The position numbers were made by a program, and so were the translations under genes. From Taudactylus pleione (lineage: Eukaryota; Chordata; Amphibia; Anura; Myobatrachidae), in assembly GCA_031769625.1 (NCBI GenBank), contig JAUIMM010000737.1, positions 347,501 through 411,500 on the forward strand: DNA of 64,000 nt, written 5' to 3'. Every line of letters begins with the position of its first letter. Within the stretch, counting starts at the first letter, position 1. The notes under the pieces were generated by a model, which saw nothing but the letters and a program-made list of their open reading frames with translations, ran no database searches and was not told the DNA's origin. Of this stretch, positions 34,301-45,586 are shown one piece after another.

Positions 34301-35298
34301 TGGCGAGGGTCACTCATGTCGGACCTGTCTTTTGCCGGTTTAGCCTTGATTGTGTACTTTTTCCTAAATTTGACTTCTTAAGGCCGGTACATACTTGCCG
34401 ATGCCGGCAGCGACAAAGCAACAGCGGTGCTGTGTGTCTGACCCGTGTGTGTGTGTGTGTCTGGCCCCTGTGTGTGTGTGTGTGTCTGGCCCCTGTGTGT
34501 GTGTGTGTGTCTGGCCCCTGTGTGTGTGTGTGTGTCTGGCCCCTGTGTGTGTGTGTGTGTCTGGCCCGTGTGTGTGTGTCTGGCCCGTGTGTGTGTGTGT
34601 GTGCGTGTCTGGCCAGTGTGTGTGTGTGTGTGTGTCTGGCCCGTGTGTGTGTGTGTGTGTTTCTGGCCCGTGTGTGTGTGTGTGTGTCTGGCCCCTGTGA
34701 GTGTGTGTGTGTGTCTGGCCCCGTGTGTCTGGCCCCTGTGTGTGTGTGTGTGTGTGTGTCTGGCCCCTGTGTGTGTGTGTGTGTGTGTGTCTGGCCCGTG
34801 TGTGTGTGTGTGTGTCTGGCCTGTGTGTGTCTGGCACATGTACCTCTTGGAGAGGCAGAATGGCGGAAGAAAGGGGAGGTCTGGCGCAGGCAGAGTACCA
34901 GTGTCTCATACACACCTGTAGGAAAACACATATATGCTTTGTTGGGGGTGTTGCACTTCCTGGAGGGCGGTTTATGAATTGGTGTAAACCAGGAGCGTAC
35001 ATACGTTTCCTCATAGACCCGTCCCCTTTGCGCTTTATGGCGTGAGATTCCATACTGAGTATTTTTTCCTCAATCTTGCATCTTAGTGCGCAAATAGTGT
35101 ACTAGGTATTTAGGATTAGATTTTTGTTGTACAGGAATTCATATAACATAGCAGATAAAGCAGGACGGTGCATGGCGAGGGTCACTCATGTCGGACCTGT
35201 CTTTTGCCGGTTTAGCCTTGATTGTGTACTTTTTCCTAAATTTGACTTCTTAAGGCCGGTACATACTTGCCGATGCCGGCAGCGACAAAGCAACAGCG
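31336..35298. repeat. higher-order repeat: four 466-bp spacers alternating with GT blocks
   Basis: Near-identical 466-base spacers occupy 31336-31801, 33095-33560, 33961-34426 and 34833-35298. They are separated by GT blocks of 1293, 400 and 406 bases. Block 2 repeats long variant strings of block 1. Each spacer begins ggcacatgtacctcttggag and ends gccggcagcgacaaagcaac followed by agcg. The equal lengths and near identity point to very recent segmental amplification or an assembly artefact. Confidence 0.9.
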
Positions 35299-36045
35299 GG
35301 GGCCATGCTGCATTTGGCGGCATGGCCCTTACTTACTATGTTGCCCGTCGTACCTGCATGCAGGTCTGATGGATGATGTCACTGACGACACGCGGGAGTG
35401 GGGTTAAACTCCCAAAAGCTCTTCTGCAGGGTGCTGTTCCAGGCATGCTGCTAGCCAGAAGCCAGGGCCGTGGGGCAGTGACAGAACCATCCACATAGCC
35501 CTCTACTCGGTGCACCCCTAGTTACGGCCCTGTGTGCATAGACCCCAGTGTTTTGGTTTCCGTTCTGTTTGGTTTCAGATTTCATTAAAAATTATTAAAA
35601 ACAAGTAACGTCATGTAGTGTGGTGCTGATTTTGTTATTACATAAGCATTTATATCCTTATCATTCATTTACAGTCAGTTTCAGTAAATTAGTCAACAGA
35701 TTCACTGGACACTGGATCCATGGATTGTGGATGGTGAGAACGAGAGTGCGAGGGCCCTGCCTGTGAGAGATTACAGTCTGTTTTATAGTTGCTGTTGGGA
35801 AACTTTAATAGTTTCTTGAATGGAACCTATATACGAAATTTCTCAATATTATGAAAATCATATGGCGGGGAAACATGAAAGTGGCAAAAAAATAAAAAAA
35901 AAGAACTTTTGTTAAATAACTCTGTTGTTCTTTTTCTCCATTCTTCTGCAATTTGTGTTCCTAACCAATTTTAAAACAATGAGATTACTACTTCCCCTCA
36001 TATGGAATTGTCCTCTGCTAATGGTCTAATTGTGAAACGATTTAC
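35299..36045 (-). other. intronic DNA with a hAT end fragment
   Basis: 35299-35540 continues the single-copy sequence that follows the last spacer. About 35555-35700 (cagtgttttggtttccgttc, later tcatttacagtcagttt) resembles the left ends of hAT 1 and 2 and is a truncated relative. The remainder up to the exon is unassigned. Confidence 0.45.
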
Positions 36046-36141
36046 CTTGGTTGGGGGTCTTTGTCTGGGGGGCTTTGTCCTCCTGTCCTTTCCGGAAGCT
36101 GAGCGGTTTTCCTTCCCTGCTGACTGGTTACTACTCCGGCT
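36046..36141 (-). CDS. internal coding exon, cassette type A, second copy (32 codons)
   Basis: Seen: 96 open minus-strand bases in phase 0/0 ending ACCAAG before the donor gtaaat. The acceptor expected from the other copy (ttctctctag) has become ttattctcg here. The next AG, three bases on (cgaag then AGCCGG), keeps the frame, so the exon starts one codon later. The peptide includes GKENRSASGK and then a basic Pro-rich stretch (RRTKPPRQRPP). It is homologous to the exon at 6828-6920. The frame-preserving acceptor shift argues for a coding exon under some constraint but could be coincidence. No known domain. It lies 384 bases downstream of the type B copy in the same order as copy 1 (B then A on the minus strand). 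Confidence 0.48.
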
Positions 36142-36525
36142 CTTCGAGAATAAAGATGAGAAACATTTACACAGATCTCAGTGATCCAATATATTTATTT
36201 TTACACATATCCGTAAATGCGAAGCAGTCAGAATGTCGACAATCAAATTGTCGACACTGACATAAAGTTGACATTGGGAATGTAGACACATGAATTTAGG
36301 GTTCGGCTGCAATCAGGAGGTTAGTAGTTAGGCTAAAATACCATTGTTGACATTCAGACCATTATGCTGTCGGCATGGTATATACACCACACCCTGGGAA
36401 ACCATGTTCCTGCTGTGCTGTGACAGGTGTGTGAGGCCTTCACTCAAAATTCCCATTCATTTTCTACCACTAAACTCTCAAATCTTTAAGCTTGAAATGA
36501 CAACATCGTATAATTATAGTTTTAC
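36142..36525 (-). other. intron between B and A exons, second copy
   Basis: Begins with gatgagaaacatttacacag, matching copy 1. About 36220-36370 has repeated gtcgaca and gttgaca motifs (tcagaatgtcgacaatc), probably a small dispersed repeat. No other exon is seen. Confidence 0.45.
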
Positions 36526-36630
36526 CTGTAATGCAGATTGTAGCAATTTTGTCTTCTTTCTATTCTGGTTTTGTGGCCGATAATCTGTACGGTCTTTCTC
36601 TCCAAGGATGCGGGTAGACGGATGGCCCTG
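36526..36630 (-). CDS. internal coding exon, cassette type B, second copy (35 codons)
   Basis: Seen: the acceptor aacctctctttctaacag, 105 open bases (35 codons, phase 0/0) ending GCATTACAG, then the donor gtaaaa. The polypyrimidine tract is good and both splice sites are canonical. The peptide starts QGHPSTRILGEKDRTDYR. The GEKDRT segment corresponds to GEQNRS of the exon at 7615-7713, and the C-terminal half is basic (NQNRKKTKLLQ). Being six bases longer than its paralogue without losing frame suggests coding constraint. No family recognised. Confidence 0.52.
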
Positions 36631-36661
36631 CTGTTAGAAAGAGAGGTTGAGAATAATACCC

Positions 36662-36936
36662 GGGGGAGATGTATTACATATAACCTAGTGCTGATGCACT
36701 GAGTCTCCCTTTCCGGCTGGCTCCACTGGGCATGTGCGGGATCTCACTTGCAGCCTGGAGCACGGAAGCCGCTGCAGCAGGGACAGTGTTATCCCTGCTG
36801 TGGTGATAGAGCAATGACAGCTGCCCGTCATTTCACCCCAGACCCCACAATAGTACATGGGGAGTAGCGGTATGAGTGCACAGAACGTGCGCTGATACCG
36901 TTTCTTCCCCACATCGTCCCTTTATACATCTCCCCC
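36662..36936. mobile_element. MITE with gggggagatgta ends
   Basis: The left end gggggagatgtattacatat and the right end tatacatctccccc are inverted repeats around 275 bases. The interior has no long frame. The ends resemble Harbinger-type MITEs of amphibians as I remember them; family not confirmed. It is absent from cassette copy 1, so it inserted after the cassette duplication. Confidence 0.65.
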
Positions 36937-36955
36937 TTTGTTTCATAGAGGTGAG

Positions 36956-38974
36956 GTCAGTCTCAGGAGAGCTGGGTTTGGTCAGTCTCAGGAGAGCTGG
37001 GATTGGTCAGTCTCAGGAGAGCTGGGATTGGTCAGTCTCAGGAGAGCTGGGATAGGTCAGTCTCAGGAGAGCTGGGTTTGGTCAGTCTCAGGAGAGCTGG
37101 GTTTGGTCAGTCTCAGGAGAGCTGGGTTTGGTCAGTCTCAGGAGAGCTGGGATTGGTCAGTCTCAGGAGAGCTGGGTTTGGTCAGTCTCAGGAGAGCTGG
37201 GTTTGGTCAGTCTCAGGAGAGCTGGGTTTGGTCAGTCTCAGGAGAGCTGGGTTTGGGCAGACTCAGGAGAGCTGGGTTTGGTCAGTCTCAGGAGAGCTGG
37301 GTTTGGTCAGTCTCAGGAGAGCTGGGTTTGGTCAGTCTCAGGAGAGCTGGGTTTGGGCAGACTCAGGAGAGCTGGGATTGGTCAGTCTCAGGAGAGCTGG
37401 GATTGGTCAGTCTCAGGAGAGCTGGGATTGGTCAGTCTCAGGAGAGCTGGGTTTGGTCAGTCTCAGGAGAGCTGGGTTTGGTCAGTTTCAGGAGAGCTGG
37501 GATTGGTCAGTCTCAGGAGAGCTGGGTTTGGTCAGTCTCAGGAAAGCTGGGTTTGGGCAGGCTCAGGAGAGCTGGGTTTGGGCAGGCTCAGGAGAGCTGG
37601 GATTGGTCAGTCTCAGGAGAGCTGGGATTGGTCAGTCTCAGGAGAGCTGGGTTTGGTCAATCTCAGGAGAGCTGGGTTTGGGCAGACTCAGGAGAGCTGG
37701 GTTTGGGCAGACTCAGGAGAGCTGGGTTTGGGCAGACTCAGGAGAGCTGGGATTGGTCAGTCTCAGGAGAGCTGGGATTGGTCAGTCTCAGGAGAGCTGG
37801 GATTGGTCAGTCTCAGGAGAGCTGGGTTTGGTCAGTCTCAGGAGAGCTGGGTTTGGTCAGTCTCAGGAGAGCTGGGTTTGGTCAGTCTCAGGAGAGCTGG
37901 GTTTGGTCAGTCTCAGGAGAGCTGGGTTTGGGCAGACTCAGGAGAGCTGGGTTTGGTCAGTCTCAGGAGAGCTGGGTTTGGTCAGTCTCAGGAGAGCTGG
38001 GTTTGGTCAGTCTCAGGAGAGCTGGGTTTGGGCAGACTCAGGAGAGCTGGGATTGGTCAGTCTCAGGAGAGCTGGGATTGGTCAGTCTCAGGAGAGCTGG
38101 GATTGGTCAGTCTCAGGAGAGCTGGGTTTGGTCAGTTTCAGGAGAGCTGGGATTGGTCAGTCTCAGGAGAGCTGGGTTTGGTCAGTCTCAGGAAAGCTGG
38201 GTTTGGGCAGGCTCAGGAGAGCTGGGTTTGGGCAGGCTCAGGAGAGCTGGGATTGGTCAGTCTCAGGAGAGCTGGGATTGGTCAGTCTCAGGAGAGCTGG
38301 GTTTGGTCAGTCTCAGGAGAGCTGGGTTTGGGCAGACTCAGGAGAGCTGGGTTTGGGCAGACTCAGGAGAGCTGGGTTTGGGCAGACTCAGGAGAGCTGG
38401 GATTGGTCAGTCTCAGGAGAGCTGGGATTGGTCAGTCTCAGGAGAGCTGGGATTGGTCAGTCTCAGGAGAGCTGGGTTTGGTCAGTCTCAGGAGAGCTGG
38501 GTTTGGTCAGTCTCAGGAGAGCTGGGATTGGTCAGTCTCAGGAGAGCTGGGATTGGTCAGTCTCAGGAGAGCTGGGATTGGTCAGTCTCAAGAGAGCTGG
38601 GTTTGGTCAGTCTCAGGAGAGCTGGGTTTGGTCAGTCTCAGGAGAGCTGGTTTTGGTCAGTCTCAGGAGAGCTGGGTTTGGTCAGTCTCAGGAGAGCTGG
38701 GATTGGTCAGTCTCAGGAGAGCTGGGATTGGTCAGTCTCAGGAGAGCTGGGATTGGTCAGTCTCAGGAGAGCTGGGATTGGTCAGTCTCAGGAGAGCTGG
38801 GATTGGTCAGTCTCAGGAGAGCTGGGTTTGGTCAGTCTCAGGAGAGCTGGGTTTGGTCAGTCTCAGGAGAGCTGGATTTGGTCAGTCTCAGGAGAGCTGG
38901 GTTTGGTCAGTCTCAGGAGAGCTGGGTTTGGTCAGTCTCAGGAGAGCTGGGTTTGGTCAGTTTCAGGATAGCTG
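36956..38974. repeat. 25-bp minisatellite, about 80 copies
   Basis: The unit gtcagtctcaggagagctgg plus gtttg varies at a few sites (gggatt, gggcagact). Because 25 is not a multiple of three and no phase has a stop, three overlapping frames of over 600 codons run through it. These are artefacts. The flanking sequence and the first and last units match the two-unit site at 7761-7810. Confidence 0.95.
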
Positions 38975-39245
38975 CTGGCACTTTCCTGGGTGGTGATAGG
39001 AGGTTGTACACAGGGAAGTATAAATATGCCACTGGAACTATTTTCCATGCTGGCACCTCTGACTGATTGGCCGCTACGGTTCTAGCTGACCTGGTACTTC
39101 AGGTGACGATGTTACTGACACTCACAGTATATATAAAGGTATTATTCTGGGCAAAGGAATAGGAGGCCTAGAGGAGCCTCAGCTATAATATCATCAATGT
39201 ACCGGTCAGGGAGATATAGCATATATCTCTCCTTCTCGCTCTTTG
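38975..39245 (-). other. intronic DNA, second cassette copy
   Basis: Aligns with 7806-7860 (ggcac.ttc.tg..tggtg) and, further on, with 28.4-28.58 kb of copy 1. No exon recognised. Confidence 0.5.
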
Positions 39246-39423
39246 GGCCTATTCATCATACCTTACATTTCTCCGGAGATAATTAGGTAGAACTCCATGC
39301 CAGTTCTAAACCTAATTACCGGGGGAATCCATCATTCCTCCTCCCCATCAGTATCCATTCCAAAAAGCTGTCATGTTTGCGATGACAGCTTTTCAGGAAA
39401 TAGATTTCCCTCTCTACACTAAC

Positions 39424-40610
39424 TTACCGCAGCTGTAATCAGTGCTCTACCTTACCCCAGCTGTAACCAGTGCTCTACCTTACCTCAGCTGGAATCTACC
39501 TTACCCCAGCTGGAATCAGTGCTCTACCTTACCCCAGCTGTAACCAGTGCTCTACCTTACCCCAGCTAGAATCAGTGCTCTACCTTATCCCAGCTGTAAC
39601 CAGTGCTCTACCTTACCAATACTGGAATCAGTGCTCTACCTTACCGCAGCTGGAATCAGTGCTCTACCTTACCCCAGCTGGAATCTACCTTACCGCAGCT
39701 GGAATCAGTGCTCTACCTTACCCCAGCTGTAACCAGTGCTCTACCTTACCGCAGCTGGAATCAGTGCTCTACCTTATCCCAGCTGTAACCAGTGCTCTAC
39801 CTTAACGCAGCTGGAATCAGTGCTCTACCTTACCGCAGCTGGAATCAGTGCTCTACCTTACTGCAGCTGGAATCAGTGCTCTACCTTACCCCAGCTGGAA
39901 TAAGTGCTCTACCTTACCCCAGCTGTAACCAGTGCTCTACCTTACCGCAGCTGGAACCAGTGCTCTACCTTACCGCAGCTGGAATCGGTGCTCTAAATTA
40001 CCGCAGCTGGAATCGGTGCTCTACCTTACCGCAGCTGTAATCGGTGCTCTACCTTACCGCAGCTGTAATCGGTGCTCTACCTTACCGCAGCTGTAATCGG
40101 TGCTCTACCTTACCCCAGCTGGAATTGGTGCTCTACCTTACCCCAGCTGGAATCGGTGCTCTACCTTAACCCAGCTGGAATCGGTGCGCTACCTTACCCC
40201 AGCTGTAACCAATGCTCTACCTTACCGCAGCTGGAATCAGTGCTCTACCTTACCGCAGCTGGAATCAATGCTCTACCTTACCCCAGCTGTAACCAGTGCC
40301 TTACCTTACCCCAGCTGTAACCAGTGCTCTACCTTACCGCAGCTGGAATCAGTGCTCTACCTTACCACAGCTGTAATCAGTACTCTACCTTACCCCAGCT
40401 GTAACCAGTGCTCTACCTTACCGCAGCTGGAATCAGTGCTCTACCTTACCACAGCTGTAATCAGTACTCTACCTTACCGCAGCTGGAACCAGTACTCTAC
40501 CTTACCGCAGCTGGAACCAGTGCTCTACCTTACCGCAGCTGGAATCAGTGCTCTACCTTACCGCAGCTGGAATCAGTGCTCTCACTTACCGTAGCTGGAA
40601 TCAGTACTGT
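39424..40610. repeat. 28-bp minisatellite, ~42 copies
   Basis: Unit cagctggaatcagtgctcta plus ccttaccg, with gtaacc, gtaatc and ccccag variants. Minus-strand copies each contain ggtaagg, which resembles a splice donor. Confidence 0.9.
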
Positions 40611-40900
40611 TACATCTGTAAAATCAGCTCATGCGCAGCACTGCCTACAGCTGCGGTAACTGTGTGCACACAGAGGGGGCTGAATATAGATAATTTTTTT
40701 TACATTTTGTTCTCACAGCAGCAGCCGTAGCCGGAGGAGGGACCAGGGAGTGAGGAGGGAGCCGAGGAGGACCTGCCCAGCAGAAAGCAGGTCAGTGTAA
40801 CCCGCTGTACGCCATCTGAGAATGGCGTATAGTAACACCATCAAATTCCAAAAATATATAATTTTCGGAATTTGATGAATAGCATAATTTCCATATCCCC

Positions 40901-41672
40901 ACACTAGTGTACCCATACTAATGTACCCATACTAATGTACCCATACTAATGTACTAATGTACCCATACTAATGTACTAATGTACCCATACTAATGTACTA
41001 ATACTAATGTACTAATGTCCCCAGACTAATGTACCCATACTAATGTACTCATGTCCCCATACTAATGTACCCATACTAATGTACCCATACTAATGTACTA
41101 ATGTACCCATACTAATGTACTAATGTACCCATACTAATGTACTAATGTACCCATACTAATGTACTCATGTACCCATACTAATGTACTAATGTACCCATAC
41201 TAATGTACTAATGTACCCATACTAATGTACCCATACTAATGTACTAATGTACCCATACTAATGTACTAATGTACCCATACTAATGTACTAATGTACTAAT
41301 GTACCCATACTAATGTACTAATGTACCCATACTAATGTACCCATACTAATGTACTAATGTACCCATACTAATATACCCATACTAATGTACTAATGTACCC
41401 ATACTAATGTACCCATACTAATGTACTAATGTACCCATACTAATATACCCATACTAATATACCCATACTAATGTACCCATACTAATGTACTAATGTACCC
41501 ATACTAGTGTACCCATACTAATGTACCCATACTAATGCACTAATGTACCCATACTAATGTACTAATGTACCCATACTAATGCACTAATGTACCCATACTA
41601 ATGTACTAATGTACCCATACTAATGCACATATACTAATGCACCCATACTCATGTACTAATATACTAATGTAT
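40901..41672. repeat. actaatgtac / ccatactaatgt compound minisatellite
   Basis: Alternating 10- and 12-16-base units built from actaatgtac and ccatactaatgt, about 770 bases. No frame. Confidence 0.9.
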
Positions 41673-41821
41673 GGGGAGTGTGGAAATTAACACAGGTGGA
41701 CTTAACCAGGAGATACAGTATCAGTGATATGTCCTGTGCTAAACGTCTTCATAAATACTAAAATAACGGTAATTAAGGAAAATGTCCTTAAAACCGTCAT
41801 TGTAGTGTTAATGAATAGGCC

Positions 41822-43794
41822 TCTCTCTCTGGTTGATTATTAGTTTGTATCCTAGCAGATGATAAATAGCCTGTAGACAATGTACATCTGACCAGTTGGG
41901 CCCCCCCAGGATCTCTGAATAACAGCAGTCACCCCCCACATCCGAAATGGTGAAAACATATTAAATATTTTTCAAAATGTAACACACAGGGGGTGATTCA
42001 ATTCCCGGGTGATGTTACATTGTGCACCATCATGTGACTTACCAGTGCCATTATATATGTGAGGATAAATGTGTGATGTGGAGGCGATGTTGGAGTGATG
42101 TGTGTCAGCGTTATATATATGCCATTTTTCCTACATCATATCATGTGACTTACAAGTGGTGTAATATATATTGTTTTTCAGCACACTGAATACTTGTAAC
42201 AATATATGAAGACTATATGGTAATAAAAATCAGAGATATTGGTTGCATGCATTTGCAAATACATGGAAAGCTGCTAGGCCACGTCACGGCTTCTCTGTCA
42301 CTAGCAGTCCCTAACACTAAGGGGTTCACATCCAGGGCGCTGTGCACCCTGAAAAACGTCCAGCCCAGGACCCCCCCAGGGCATCACACGAAAAATGGAA
42401 AGAGTGACAGTGCAGTGTAAAGTATAGATGTGTAAGACTAATTAATAAGTGTTGAAAAAAGGGGTTAAAATATATGTGAAATATAACATGAATAAAATAC
42501 AAACATAACAGGTGATGTGAAAAGTAACTATGTGTATTAAGTGGTGATGCCCCGAGGAGGCCCAGCCAGAGTAGCCTCGAGGGCCCTACGCCCAAACGCT
42601 TACCCCAAATGTAAAATATACCAATTATAAGGCCTCATGGTAAAGGCACATATATTTTGTCAAATGTAAGGCACATACATAAATGCATCCAAATTGAGAG
42701 CCAGCTTACCTGGGAGTCACCCATCTGAATTCCAACTAGCACTACTAGAACCAGCATGCCCTACTAATGCTGGCTCCTTCATGCATCTCATACCAAACAA
42801 AAAATGGCAGCTGCTCAATCAATCTGGCAGCACTAATCAGGTGCATGAAAGGGAGGGGTCATACTAAGTAGAAAATAATTGAGGGTGTTCACATTACATC
42901 CACCATACAACTCAGAAATGCCATGCATAGAAATGACTATGGGCAGCACAAGTACTGGGGGTGCCCAAGCACCCACAGTGCCCATATAGATGGCTCTTAT
43001 GGCTGGGACTATGGCTCCTACCTTACCATAGCTGTGTGATTAATCAAGTCCAGGGGTCACCACTCTTTTTGTGGGTACACAAATGGGGAGTTGGCAGGGG
43101 GGTAGCAGTACTTCCTAATATCCCACACCCCTTGGGTCCACAACTGGGACTGGCACTGACGGGTCAGGTGATAATCTGATAGGGGATGTTAGTATGCATT
43201 CGGGGGCAAATGGCCTAGTGGTGGCTGTATCTCGGGGAAGGTTTGGTTTCCTCCTCAGACTAAGACGCTATAGTCAGAGCCAGGGATCTGGCCGTCAGGT
43301 AATGGCCTCTCTGCAGTCTCGTTCCCGATATGTAAGATCCACCAGTCACACAGGTGAGAGGAGGGAATTGGCTTCTTTAGGGACACCGGTCACCTTATGT
43401 ATGTATATAGGTGTGATTGCAGATCTTTTTGTCAGACCTGCTGTAAATGCCGCCAAACTGCCCGATGTGCGTGAATGGTACCGATGTCTATGCAGAAGAG
43501 CAACAGTGGACAGATTTGAGAAAGCAGATGTGGGCGTCTTTATGTTGACGGAGCTTTGGCGAGCATTAGCATATTTTCGCAGCTGCATTCTGTGCGAATA
43601 CACAGCTGCGATTGCTGCCGAATCAGGGCCTCAGACTATAATATTCTGTTATAATGCTCAGACCTACTATATGTGACAATAACATTGTATGATCTTACTA
43701 TGTACATACCCTCATGGCTATTTATAAACCTCCAAAAAATATGAGCTCCCCCTGCCCAGCCGCCTATATAATCAGCGTCTGGAGAGAGACTCAC
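41822..43794 (-). other. intron 2 of the putative host gene
   Basis: Contains several probable dispersed repeats: from about 41993 ggggtgattcaattcccggg with repeated catgtgactta, and at about 42700-42780 a piece with ccagcatgccctactaatgc. I found no exon with paired splice signals and open phase-0 sequence. Two donor-like sites at about 42041 and 42711 sit inside repeats. Confidence 0.4.
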
Positions 43795-43842
43795 CTGTGC
43801 GATGCTTATGTCGGTATTCTCTGCCATGGTGCAGCCAACGTC
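43795..43842 (-). CDS. first coding exon (start codon) of the putative interferon-responsive gene
   Basis: Seen on the minus strand: tatctcttgtag, then 48 bases, then gtgagt. Both borders match consensus. The ATG at 43827-43825 sits in gcaccATGG, a strong initiation context, and gives MAENTDISIAQ before the donor, ending in phase 0. That phase is the one required by the four downstream cassette exons. The exon lies 1744 bases downstream of an untranslated exon with its own TATA box and ISRE. The short acidic, uncharged-polar start carries no signal peptide, so the protein is probably cytosolic or nuclear. No homologue is recognised. Linking this exon to the cassettes 7 kb away is inference from strand, phase and order. 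Confidence 0.58.
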
Positions 43843-44161
43843 CTACAAGAGATATAGTGGGGTACATTAACAAACAGGGGGTTCAGCATAAAATGTATCT
43901 CTGCCCTACACACAGTATGGATCAGCCATTTCTATTGGTTACTTTTATCTACAGTAAGTCAGCGGTGCTCAATCAGTGTGTAACATTATTAGATTGGTCC
44001 TGTGCTGTCACAGGTGTCACCTCCTATACAGAGCTCCAGCGACACCTAGTGGTGCAGCTCAGAATCACAGCTTCTTTTCCTACAATCTGATATTGTGCAA
44101 TCACAGTGATTTGGCGGCTTTGTGTTATAATACTTAGCCTGGCAATAAGGCCAATGCTTGG

Positions 44162-44196
<35 letters not shown>

Positions 44197-44835
44197 TATT
44201 ATTGCAGTGTACAACCCCCCTTTTCAGCCCACACCATGATGACCACAATAAAAAAAATAGCATAGAATACTAAAGACACATGTTCTTAAGATCCCCTCAG
44301 TGTAACAAATGAAATACTTAGCAGCACCTGTGGATCTTTTAAAATGTGTCAGCCAGTAGTGAATATATTGTGCACAACTAGGAGATCTGCAAAACATGCA
44401 CTGTTAGGGGTGCACTGATATAGACCATCTGGGGTCAGTTATTATTAATATGTATAATAAATTAATAATACACTATCCAGTGCATAAGGAGACCAATGTG
44501 TACATATATGTTCAGGGCAGGGCAAAGTTCTTTTTCTGCCCCCAGACTCCCGGACTTCAATGATCTGGAATGGTGCCCACATCTGAGATAAAAACATTTA
44601 CCTTAGAAAATGCCTACTTACTGTTATAGCTGATCCTCTATATATCAGAATTATTATATACACTATACTTTGTATGACATATTATAGCTGGTTAAGTGCC
44701 GATTATGCCCTCTTCATGGACTGGCCACACTTGCTCTAAGATCAAGCATTTGGAAAGTCCCTCTAGAAAACCTGCATTTGCCCCTGGTATGTGCCCTCTA
44801 ATATAAAGCACTACATACACTTTCATGACTATACA

Positions 44836-45540
44836 CCATACTTGCCTACTTTTGAAAAAGCTTTTTAGGGAGACTGTGAAAGCAGCACCTAGGAGTAAAG
44901 TGGGCGTGTACTGCTACATCTGAGGGGCGTGTCATACATGTGATGGGCGTGTACTGCTACATCTGAGGGGCGTGTCATACATGTGATAGGCATGTACTGC
45001 TACATCTGAGGGGCGTGTCATACATGTGATAGGCGTGTACTGCTACACCTGAAGGGCGTGTCATACATGTGATAGGCGTGTACTGCTACATCTGAAGGGC
45101 GTGTCATACATGTGATAGGCGTGTACTGCTACATCTGAGGGGCGTGTCATACATGTGATGGGCGTGTACTGCTACATCTGAGGGGCGTGTCATACATGTG
45201 ATGGGCGTGTACTGCTACATCTGAGGGGCGTGTCATACATGTGATGGGCGTGTACTGCTATATCTGAGGGGCGTGTCATAACATTGATTTGCATCCAAAT
45301 GTAAATGAGCCCCAAAGCAGTCAGTAAGATTTAGTTGTTGATGAAAACACACTGATACTTATCAGAAAATACATGTAGCCATAGGGATCATTGTGCCTTA
45401 TGTGTTTTTGTTATTCTATAACAGCTTCATAATGGGGGTGAGTTGCAATCAGGGAGATTACTGGGCTCTTCAGTAAGACAGGGAGATTTCTGCTACAGTA
45501 TTTCAGGGAGTCTCCCGACAATGGCAAGCATGTATAGATA
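44836..45540. mobile_element. small element with catacttgcc / ggcaagcatg ends
   Basis: Left accatacttgcctactttt and right aatggcaagcatgtatag are short inverted ends. The interior has ggagac and gtctcc segments near the ends as a second inverted pair. Family unknown. Confidence 0.4.
44902..45280. repeat. 43-bp tandem array, ~9 copies
   Basis: Unit gggcgtgtactgctacatct, then gaggggcgtgtcatacatgt and gat, with few substitutions. Contained in the small element above. Confidence 0.9.
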
Positions 45541-45586
45541 CCAGTATTTACAGACATATAATAAGAATTTGAAACTCATTACTTAC

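Larger units (their letters stand above)
39246..41821. mobile_element. MITE with ggcctattcat ends, swollen by two minisatellites
   Basis: Left end ggcctattcatcatacc, right end gttaatgaataggcc. Removing it rejoins ctctccttctcgct to ctctctctggttgattatta. The same junction is uninterrupted in copy 1 at about 28545 (ctctctgtctgtcatttag), so insertion is supported by an empty paralogous site. Besides the arrays it holds short palindromic parts, such as caaattcc and ggaatttg around 40845-40875. Confidence 0.7.
43843..45586 (-). other. intron 1 of the putative host gene
   Basis: 1744 bases between the consensus donor at 45586 and the acceptor at 43843. Holds an (ATT)n run at 44163-44203 and a repeat element carrying a 43-bp array (next entries). 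Confidence 0.5.

Noticed and set aside
36938..39066. Three overlapping plus-strand frames above 600 codons with a 25-residue period
   Set aside because: Product of a stop-free 25-bp minisatellite translated in rotating phase. It lies in an intron of the opposite-strand gene model.
42700..42790. Donor-like cttacctgggagtc site suggesting an exon in intron 2
   Set aside because: It lies in a piece that looks like a dispersed repeat, and no convincing acceptor or phase-0 frame accompanies it.
43194..43676. 160-codon plus-strand frame
   Set aside because: No domain, no paired splice signals, and a similar-sized frame on the opposite strand. Probably chance in a dispersed repeat within intron 2.
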